Assembly: GCA_958450365.1 (NCBI GenBank)
Contig: CAUEEP010000883.1
Location: forward strand, 169,001 to 233,000
DNA from: Mesorhabditis belari
Lineage: Eukaryota > Nematoda > Chromadorea > Rhabditida > Rhabditidae
DNA length: 64,000 nucleotides
Reading direction: 5' to 3'
Shown: positions 61,050 to 64,000 of the stretch, in pieces
Numbering within the stretch: position 1 is the stretch's first letter
Layout: the number at the start of each line of letters is the position of its first letter
The notes under the pieces: generated by a model
Database searches by the model: none
What the model saw: only the letters and a program-made list of their open reading frames with translations
What the model was told of the DNA's origin: nothing
Translations under genes and position numbers: made by a program

Positions 61050-62938
61050 GAAATTCAGCTGCAAAAGCTTCAACTAGTGAGTGAAAAGACTCAGTTTGGG
61101 TCAATGCTCCAAAATGCACTTTTATCGTACGAGAAAAGTGTATGTTTCAAGTGAGTCAATAGGAAGTAAGGAAATATTACCGCTAATAGCATAACCGTAT
61201 TGGAACCGTATTAGATCAAAAAAGGAACCGTATTGGAACCGTATTAGATCAAAATAGGAATCGCATTGGAACCGTATTAGATCAAAAAAGGAACCGTATT
61301 GGAACCGTATTAGAGCAAAAAAAAATTTTCCTCTCTGAAACAATGCTTTTTCTAATCCATGTCCCTTTCTCTTTCTACCGTAAGCTTGTCTCTTTTTTTA
61401 TCGAATCTATTCATTTTTATATCTTTCGATAACCTTTCTGAATCTAAACAGAGAAAAAAGTGAATAGATTGGATAAAAATAGAGATAAGATTACGGTAGA
61501 AAGAGAAAGGGAAACGATTTAAAAAAAGCATTGTTTCAGAGAGGAAAATACCCTAAATTTTGACACAAATAATGCTAGAATCTCTCGAAATTGACTTAAA
61601 TTAACATTCGATCTAAAGTTTATGTTTCAATTTGATGAAAGTAAACGATTGTTGATTGTAATCAATGATAATGAAGGGTTTGTTGGTTATCGAAATATGA
61701 AAACAATTCTTTAATTCTTAACTGTTAGAAAGAAAGATATTATAAAAAAAAATTGGCGGATATGAATAGTTCTACAGCCTAGCAGGAAATCAGGGAAATC
61801 AGGCACAACGAGACAAATGGAAAACACATGTTTCAAAGCATAAAACAATGTCGGAAGCAATAGGATGTCCGTTTTAAATCTTAAAATTATTTGTATACAG
61901 ATAATAGATAGCTTTAAAGGTAAGTAAGCTAGTATAGCTTTAAAGGTAAGAGATAAGGCCCTATCTTGGCCGTAATTGGATACGTGTCTATATCTCTCAT
62001 TGGTGGAGCGTTGACCCGTTAAGCGGCAGGTCGGTGGTTCGAATCCGCCGATCATTTTTTCTATTCTCAGCTTTAACCTAACCTGATCTTGATCTTGAAG
62101 CTCTAGTGGAACCTTGACGTTATCTGTGCTACCCATCTATTACATCTATTATATCGTGTTGCTTTTTATCGGCCCTTTTCGTGTTATGTGTATGAATTCC
62201 TGTGTATTAATCTATTAATCTAATCCTAACTCTAGCGCTTAAATCTTAAATACTTTATTTCCGGTTTTGAATAAAGTATCTATATACACATAAACACGAA
62301 AAGCAACACGATATAATGTATGTAATATTTGGATTTGGACTCCCAGAAATTGGAATCGACTCCCCAGAGTTTTGAGAGAGTCCAATAGCCTTGAAACCTT
62401 TAAATTATCTGTAGATGATCTTAATCTTGAAGCTCTAGTGGATCCTTGACGCTATCTGTGCTACCCATATATTACATATATTATATCGTGTTGCTTTTTA
62501 TCGGCTCTTTTCGTGTTATTTGTATGAATTCATGTGTGTTAATCTTAAATCTAGCGCACTTTATCTCAGGTCCTTAATAAAGTATCTATATATCTATCTA
62601 TCTATCTATATATATATATAACCTAAAAAGACCAGCCGATTCAGCTGGTGCTGTGTTTCACTACATTATGCTACAATATTCAGCAAACAAAACAGTTTTT
62701 CTACCCGTTAAGCGGCAGGTCGCGGGTTCGAATCCCGGCGCCGATCATTTTTTTTCTATTTTCAGCTTTAACCTAACCTAAAAGGACCAGCGTAGTCAGC
62801 TGGTGCTGTGTTTCACTACATTATACTACAATCTAATGTTTTTCTACATTCAGCTGTACAGCTACATTTCTATATTCAGCTGTACTACAAACAAAAGAGT
62901 TTTTTTACCTGAAACGTCGGTGTCGATCGTTCCGCCAT
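29000..62938 (-). CDS. lea-1: LEA group-3-like (LEA_4) protein with CaaX-like C terminus, about 29 exons
   Basis: LEA proteins are hydrophilic, mostly unfolded proteins that become helical on drying and protect cells during desiccation. The start exon 62938-62909 encodes MAERSTPTFQ. Further exons lie near 59812, 59515, 58217, 57220, 56633, 41312, 40502, 40095, 39842, 39234, 39011, 37473, 37316, 37106, 36856, 36576, 36449, 35936, 35735, 35520, 34533, 34394, 34111, 33312, 31008, 29921 and 29699; the last exon ends at 29000. Total about 680 residues. Typical LEA stretches are TKEATNTAVEKTKE, HGAETASETAHDVYK, VSDAWESTKKAAEKAEE and VARDTATAADKVATKVEK. Nearly all exons begin and end in phase 0, so exons are interchangeable modules; one intron (near 35440) is phase 1 and matches on both sides. 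The last exon reads ANPAPAPAPKRKCTIL and stop, a basic stretch plus CaaX box. The symbol is by analogy with C. elegans. Exons may be missing in the 15-kb intron 41.3-56.6 kb. Confidence 0.8.
29161..29612 (+). repeat. 11-bp minisatellite, about 40 copies
   Basis: ATATGGTTCCA units with AAGG and TGTT variants, in the last LEA intron, which also carries short TTTCTATTTAT flanks on both sides. Confidence 0.95.
31178..31801. mobile_element. foldback family E, 8-bp target duplication
   Basis: GGGGTAGGCTAGTTTCCGCA and its inverse at the right, flanked by CAAAAGAC (31170-31177, 31802-31809). Inside are inverted blocks of CATAACTTTCTTCTAAG and a long poly(A) run at about 31529-31553. Confidence 0.9.
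32294..32655. mobile_element. foldback family D, copy 1, 8-bp target duplication
   Basis: Left end GGGGATGGGACAAATGCGAC, right end GTCGCATTTGTCCCACCCCC, flanked by identical TTCTAGTT (32286-32293, 32656-32663). Arms of about 170 bases. Confidence 0.9.
32990..33126 (+). repeat. minisatellite, CAGC-rich
   Basis: Units TTAATAGCCAGCCAGCCAGC; part of the LEA intron between the exons near 31.0 and 33.3 kb. Confidence 0.9.
34658..35423 (+). mobile_element. Tc1/mariner-type deletion derivative carrying a minisatellite
   Basis: Ends CAGAGTGGGCCAAAATTACC (34658) and its inverted copy at 35404-35423 are flanked by TA on both sides. Inside, after RKRTVTTSANVKK, a later stretch in another frame reads RRIIKNKLKLKAYKKNK, a Tc1-type helix-turn-helix wording. 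The rest of the transposase is replaced by a 13-bp minisatellite (34957-35214). It lies in a LEA intron. Confidence 0.75.
34957..35214 (+). repeat. 13-bp minisatellite, about 20 copies
   Basis: GGGAGCTGGGCTT and GAGAGCTGGGCTT units in blocks, inside the TA-flanked element 34658-35423. Confidence 0.95.
36656..36796 (+). repeat. 12-bp minisatellite
   Basis: CTAGCTAAAAAT units with GAAAT and CATCTA variants, directly beside a LEA exon acceptor. Confidence 0.9.
37530..37801. mobile_element. MITE family B, full copy
   Basis: CCGTAAATACTGTAATAGTA at the left and its inverse at the right with TA outside. The centre has a hairpin around AGCTGAAATTCAGGGCTATT. In a LEA intron immediately beside the exon at 37473. 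Confidence 0.88.
37979..38098. mobile_element. short MITE family B derivative
   Basis: 120 bases with the same CCGTAAATACTGTAATTGGA termini and TA flanks, but the interior is only repeats of CACCCTCTAATAGT. Confidence 0.85.
38100..38617 (+). mobile_element. SINE copy duplicated around an 18-bp array
   Basis: The head with B box GGTTCAATCCCGGCGGCTAG (38130) and body CTTTTTCCCGTTATTATGGG appear twice (38126-38250; 38430-38560), separated by CTATCCAGGAGTCTTGTC repeats (38262-38382). The tail is CATTATTCGTGTCGAATAAA. Another tail lies at 63236-63310. Confidence 0.75.
39395..39612. mobile_element. MITE family A, copy with TA duplication
   Basis: CCGTATTTTCTCTAATAGTA at the left and its inverse at the right, flanked by TA. 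About 218 bases, in a LEA intron. Confidence 0.85.
40160..40393. mobile_element. MITE family B, copy lacking its left terminus
   Basis: Interior and right end match 37530-37801 (AAGCGCGCATTGTAGCATAA; ACAGTATTTACGGTA). The left end starts inside the arm at GACGGTGCGAAGTGTTGCG. Confidence 0.8.
40795..41235 (+). mobile_element. tRNA-like SINE whose B box has expanded into an array
   Basis: The head TTGGTGTAATGGTTAGCACA resembles a tRNA-Gln-type A box. GGGCTCGAGTCC, where the B box should be, opens a 12-bp array. After the array the body contains CAGCAGCTAAATTGAGAGAA, shared with 24670-24720. Confidence 0.7.
40846..41153 (+). repeat. 12-bp minisatellite of pol III B boxes, about 25 copies
   Basis: GGTTCGAGTCCA/T units. 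Each contains GGTTCGAGTCC, an exact match to the B-box consensus GGTTCGANTCC. One unit has lost a base; the CCA and CCT forms are in separate blocks. Confidence 0.95.
41759..41886 (+). repeat. 15-bp minisatellite, two unit types
   Basis: TAGCTGTTGTCAAG units followed by CTAGCT(G/C)TTGGCTA units. Confidence 0.9.
41934..42845 (+). repeat. duplicated segment around a SINE
   Basis: 41936-42120 and 42600-42790 are near-identical (ACGAAATCTAGACACGGTTT, AAAGTGAAAGCTTTCAA, GTGGGTCGGATGGTTGTAAA). A tRNA-derived SINE (42350-42545) lies between them. Confidence 0.8.
42350..42545 (+). mobile_element. tRNA-derived SINE
   Basis: The head has an A-box-like GGCCGACTGGCTAAGAGCC and a B box GGTTCAATCCC. The body ends TATCACATTATTCGTGTGAATAAA split over 42510-42533, the tail shared by several SINEs here. 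Confidence 0.75.
43354..43860 (-). pseudogene. mariner-type transposase fragment with tandem-duplicated catalytic segment
   Basis: Minus-strand codons give WAPAHGAKTTIRFLETKIGSF and then NSPDLNPLDFSVWGFMEEQL, the D-to-D spacing region of a mariner-type DDE transposase. The following RRELDQNLERL shifts frame before DANYLRRTIDSVKKR and GGHFENFL. Upstream, the 30-bp segment coding for QQDWAPAHG is present four times in tandem (43739-43854). A terminal-repeat-like ACAGGGTGGC occurs at 43353 and again about 30 bases earlier. No N-terminal half was found. Confidence 0.8.
43739..43854 (-). repeat. 30-bp repeat, four copies, coding within a transposase fragment
   Basis: CCGTGAGCCGGCGCCCAATC plus TTGTTGAATT, with identical units. 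Minus-strand codons give the QQDWAPAHG motif each time. Confidence 0.93.
44440..44800 (+). mobile_element. repeat element with 30-bp internal array (copy 1)
   Basis: Flank TTGCTCACAAGGAATCAAAA, then TCAATGAATTCTTT, AAAATTGGTGTCGTACGA and AAGTACCTTTTTAGAAAATG, leading into an array of TACATAGTACAAATTATCGC units (44585-44770). Confidence 0.8.
45192..45655. mobile_element. MITE family A, one full copy followed by a partial copy
   Basis: 45192-45409 is a full inverted-orientation copy with TA outside. 45464-45655 is a second copy lacking its left end. Another fragment lies at 44893-44930. The cluster suggests repeated local insertion. Confidence 0.75.
46117..46229 (+). repeat. hexamer array CAGTTA/CAGCTA
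   Basis: About 18 hexamers, with CAGCTA variants every third unit. Not the TTAGGC nematode telomere motif. Confidence 0.9.
46305..46537. mobile_element. TA-flanked MITE with mariner-like termini
   Basis: Ends CAGTACTGGACAATGAAATA and inverted copy, with TA immediately outside both. The arms also share the CGCGCG-containing AAGGGAGTTA region. About 233 bases, no coding capacity. Confidence 0.85.
47783..48818. mobile_element. MITE family B-related composite
   Basis: Outer arms carry GTACAATCGCGTAGTCTAAC and its inverse near 48466-48488. Inner inverted arms begin GAGGACAAAGTCCAGATGAA (47979) and CATCTGGACTTTGTCCTC (48295). The right end includes family C copy 2. Confidence 0.7.
48523..48806. 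mobile_element. MITE family C, copy 2, nested in a family B element
   Basis: Same palindrome as 10051-10343, flanked by TA on both sides. The bases outside (ATTAGAG and TTTACGGTA) are the two halves of a family B terminus, so this copy inserted into the end of an older MITE. Confidence 0.88.
49137..49690. mobile_element. tandem pair of foldback elements between shared flanks
   Basis: 49178-49400 and 49407-49640 are two copies of one palindromic unit: GTTTGGGATGACAAAATTAA, then GATTTCAGTAGCTGGTTAT, then the inverse arms. The outer flanks AAGAAATATTGAAAAAGAGA and TCTCTTTTTCAATATTTCTT are themselves inverted. Confidence 0.85.
49718..49872 (+). repeat. 10-bp array AAATCATTGG
   Basis: About 14 units with ATTATTGG and AATCAATA variants, next to the tandem foldback pair. 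Confidence 0.85.
50156..50872. mobile_element. MITE family B copy split by a foldback element
   Basis: Termini CCGTAAATACTGTAATAGTA and AGTATTTATCG enclose family B sequence interrupted at 50329-50734 by a GGGG-ended element. The interrupted sequence (AAATTCAG) is duplicated at the join. Confidence 0.88.
50329..50734. mobile_element. foldback family D, copy 2, inside a MITE B
   Basis: GGGGTGGGACAAATGCGACC and its inverse, flanked by AAATTCAG on both sides (50321-50328, 50735-50742). The interior (AAAGGCCTTAGGAAAGGTCG) matches copy 1. Confidence 0.92.
51335..51882. mobile_element. foldback family D-like, copy 3
   Basis: Ends CGGGAGTGATGCGACC and GCATTTGTCCCACTCCC, flanked by GTACCTTT and GTACCTTC (one mismatch). 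Arms share GCGCACCCGGACATTTGCGC; the centre differs from copies 1 and 2. Confidence 0.82.
52152..52785. mobile_element. foldback family G with an inner palindrome
   Basis: Outer ends AGTCGACAGAATGGAAGGGA and CATTCCGTTATATAGAGTTC..GAGTCGACT. The inner palindrome about 52395-52705 has arms GTAGCCGATTATGAATGAGT and inverse. A related end occurs at about 32830-32908. Confidence 0.7.
53137..53633. mobile_element. large foldback element with repeated CCGATTTAGATT motifs
   Basis: Arms of about 240 bases run from TGTGTCCGATTTAGATTTCC (53146) to its inverse ending near 53622. Each arm contains several copies of ATCTAAATCGGACGTCCG, itself partly palindromic. A 70-base unique centre follows the shared AAACATGTTTAGTATATGTT. 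Confidence 0.85.
53820..54130 (-). mobile_element. same element, inverted copy 2
   Basis: The reverse complement of the 44440-44800 element: the array first (53830-53998), then the flank CCTTTTTAGAAAATG..CGACACCAATTTTCATT and GATTCCTTGTGAGCAA. Array length differs from copy 1. Confidence 0.82.
55125..56032. mobile_element. degraded element with TACAGGGT-type ends and internal direct repeats
   Basis: The left TACAGGGTACCAATTATGG and the right GGTCACCCTGTA look like diverged Tc1-type termini. Inside, about 90 bases (ACTTCACTGAACAT to ACCGACAAGTACC) occur at 55590 and again at 55862. A piece is also inverted at 55497 (GACTCATCTCGGTTAAGC). Confidence 0.5.
56673..56768 (+). repeat. 11-bp array CATTGATTAAA, about 8 copies
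   Basis: Near-perfect units, about 40 bases upstream (gene orientation) of the LEA exon at 56633. Confidence 0.9.
56819..57005. mobile_element. short foldback element
   Basis: GTTCGCTTTAATTCTTTTTT and its inverse AAGAATTAAAGCGAAC, with GTCATTAGCAATAGTTTGTT in both arms. In a LEA intron. Confidence 0.8.
57236..58055. mobile_element. element with inverted ends around a CATCTTGCAT array
   Basis: Left arm ACTTGCGACCATTTTCCGAG..GGGTTGGCGCTTTAAAGC; right arm GCTTTAAAGCGCCAACCC..AAGGTCGCAAGT. The minisatellite at 57541-57652 lies between them. Confidence 0.7.
57541..57652 (+). repeat. array of CATCTTG units
   Basis: CATCTTGCATCTTG with CAGTGTCGG and TGTATCTTG variants, inside the 57236-58055 element. 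Confidence 0.85.
58494..59111. mobile_element. TA-flanked element with inverted ends enclosing a 13-bp minisatellite
   Basis: Left end CAGGGTGCGCCAAAAGTTCC, right end an imperfect inverted copy (GGCGCACGCTG), both bounded by TA. Subterminal inverted blocks match near 58520-58560 and 59030-59085 (ATTTTCTGCATTTTTGGTAA). The core is almost wholly the CAGTTACTGGGCA array. Confidence 0.8.
58688..59030 (+). repeat. 13-bp minisatellite, about 26 copies
   Basis: CAGTTACTGGGCA units, one CAAGGCA variant, enclosed by inverted terminal repeats. Confidence 0.95.
60172..60480 (+). repeat. 48-bp tandem repeat encoding KKADEEAKAAADEEA helices
   Basis: Five units of 48 bases (16 codons), in an open frame from about 60140 to 60573. 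The product would be a highly charged helix resembling TolA/LEA low-complexity protein. It abuts a LINE 3' end in another frame and lies antisense in the first LEA intron. Whether it is expressed is unknown. Confidence 0.75.
60489..60710 (+). mobile_element. 3' end of a second non-LTR retrotransposon
   Basis: Codons to 60584 give QFWNILPPDVRDISTLARFK then AAISAIDLTAL and stop, again typical of a LINE reverse transcriptase C terminus. The 3'UTR (GGTATCTATTTATCTTTTGG, GTGGTGTCCCGGGTAATT) ends AATAAAGCATATATATATAT. Confidence 0.82.
61195..61320 (+). repeat. about 33-bp repeat
   Basis: TTGGAACCGTATTAGATCAA plus AAAAGGAACCGTA units, about 3.5 copies. Confidence 0.8.
61335..61550. mobile_element. 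foldback element
   Basis: CTGAAACAATGCTTTTTCTA and AAAAGCATTGTTTCAG, with CCCTTTCTCTTTCTACCGTA and inverse. Half-copies recur near 4925-4970 and 35785-35850. Confidence 0.8.
61989..62290 (+). mobile_element. SINE with tRNA-like head and LINE-derived tail
   Basis: Head with CCGTTAAGCGGCAGGTCGG and B box GGTTCGAATCC (62036). From about 62083 it matches the LINE 3' end at 62410-62610 (CTTGAAGCTCTAGTGGA, GTGTTGCTTTTTATCGGC) and ends AATAAAGTATCTATATACAC. Confidence 0.8.
62333..62612 (+). mobile_element. 3' end of a non-LTR retrotransposon (reverse transcriptase C terminus)
   Basis: 62351-62449 encodes WNRLPRVLRESNSLETFK then LSVDDLNLEALVDP and stop, the wording typical of the end of LINE ORF2. 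A short 3'UTR follows and ends AATAAAGTATC with TATC/TA microsatellite. Confidence 0.82.
62612..62880 (+). mobile_element. tRNA-headed SINE and a partial second copy
   Basis: CCGTTAAGCGGCAGGTCGCG with B box GGGTTCGAATCCCGG (62722) and body CTAAAAGGACCAGCGTAGTC..GCTGGTGCTGTGTTTCACTA. The same body occurs at 62618-62690 without a head. Confidence 0.75.
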
Positions 62939-63235
62939 TTTTGAGTCAAATGTTTTACCAATAGAGCTTTTGAAAACCTGCAAACAATTACTTTTATCTG
63001 AAAAGGTTTATAAAAAAAATAGATGAAAAACAAAATAGATGAAAAAACGAAATTTCATAAGAAATTTATTAAAATCTGCTAGAAAAATGGTTCTATTTAA
63101 AATTAGCTTTTAAAATTAGGCACTAAAATTAAGAATAAATTGTGGAAATTGAATTGAATAAGAAAAATAAGAATAAATTGAGAAGCACAAATGATAAATG
63201 GATTGAAAAGTGATATCACAGACCTAAAATCTCAC

Positions 63236-63320
63236 CATAAGGGGTAACTAAGGGTAAAAATTTCCTCCGTTTTGTTGTAATTCATTATTCGTGTCGAATA
63301 AATAGACTTTTATAAGTTTT
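63236..63320 (+). mobile_element. SINE 3'-end fragment
   Basis: AAGGGTAAAAATTTCCTCCG and CATTATTCGTGTCGAATAAA match the 3' end of the 38.5-kb SINE. Confidence 0.7.
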
Positions 63321-63412
63321 TTACGGTTTTTGAAATTTGTTATCCTTTACAAAGTATTTATCCCAAAAAATCACACAAAAAACGGTAATTTTTGGTCTTA
63401 AGCAGATCTTGC

Positions 63413-63844
63413 GGGGGTAGTCAAAAAAAAACGCCATAATAGAAAACGTTCAAAACAGCGCCGTCAAATTTCTCACAATCCAAAAAACCAAGCCGGTTCA
63501 AGTCTTATATCAAAAAATTCCTTGCGTTCTTGTCTACATGATGGGTGAAACAGTTTTTTAAAAAAGTTAATATTTCATAGATAAAAAGGGCACTCAAATG
63601 TGTGTCGAGTGATACTCAGTTGGTTAACTGAATATCTTTAGAGACCTATTTTCAGTGCCCTTTTTATCTATGAAATATTAACTTTTTTAAAACTGTTTTA
63701 CCCATCATGTAGACAAGAACGCAAGGAATTTTTTTGATATAAGACTTGAACCGGCTTGGTTTTTTGGATTGTGAGAAATTTGACGGCGCTATTTTGGACG
63801 TTTTCTATTGTGGCGCTGTTTTGACTACCCCCGCCCCCCCCCCC
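63413..63844. mobile_element. foldback family F, 8-bp target duplication
   Basis: GGGGGTAGTCAAAAAAAAAC at the left, GTTTTGACTACCCCC plus a C run at the right, flanked by GATCTTGC (63405-63412, 63845-63852). Arms of about 190 bases; the centre is a short GTGTGTCGAGTGATACTC spacer. Confidence 0.9.
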
Positions 63845-64000
63845 GATCTTGCTTTCTTACAACAATCAAGCATTATTTCAGTGCCATTTAGAACACTTTG
63901 ATTACCAATAAAAATCGAAATTTTTTTTAACAAAACACAGAAATGACTTTGATCGGTTGAAAAGGTTATCCAACATTTTAGAAGCGCCCATTTGAAACGG

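Larger units (their letters stand above)
62939..64000. other. region upstream of the LEA start
   Basis: Minus-strand TTGTTTGCAG lies about 40 bases before the LEA ATG, a likely trans-splice or 5'UTR acceptor. Further upstream are AT-rich sequence, a SINE tail and foldback F; no gene is seen. Confidence 0.45.

Noticed and set aside
62000..62060. Functional tRNA gene
   Set aside because: Only the T-arm half is convincing; there is no matching acceptor stem, and the downstream half is LINE-derived.

Overview
This looks like a window from a rhabditid-type nematode genome. The evidence is short introns (mostly 35-60 bp) with TTTTCAG/TTTTAG acceptors, a nematode-type serpentine chemoreceptor (Srd-like), a LEA group-3 gene of the lea-1 type, and a large load of Tc1/mariner elements and TA-flanked MITEs. 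Genus and species cannot be fixed from the sequence. All gene models below are hand-spliced by matching reading phase across introns; no database was consulted.

Layout. 0.3-7.9 kb (minus): an eleven-exon Gly/Pro/Thr/Asp-rich gene. 8.2-10.8 kb (minus): a small three-exon gene with a signal peptide. 11.1-11.6 kb: a weak plus-strand ORF. 12.0-16.1 kb (minus): cullin-4. 16.3-20.7 kb (plus): a 31-exon gene joining ankyrin repeats to a GH20-like (beta-hexosaminidase-like) region; it is divergent from cullin-4 across only 220 bp. 21.4-28.3 kb (minus): an intact ten-exon seven-transmembrane chemoreceptor whose first intron carries a dead Tc3-like transposon. 29.0-62.9 kb (minus): a LEA gene of about 29 tiny, mostly phase-0 exons (about 680 residues) spread over 34 kb, ending in a CaaX-like tail (CTIL).

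The rest, mainly the introns of these genes, is a dense mosaic of mobile DNA. It includes foldback/MITE families with TA duplications and CCGTA ends, a second set with 8-bp duplications and GGGG ends, tRNA-derived SINEs, 3' ends of two non-LTR retrotransposons, and more than twenty minisatellites. Several minisatellites have units that are recognisable pieces of a mobile element: a pol III B box, a transposase catalytic segment, a MITE terminus and a SINE A-box-like segment. The window therefore shows tandem arrays arising inside transposons, and the LEA gene tolerating them in its introns.
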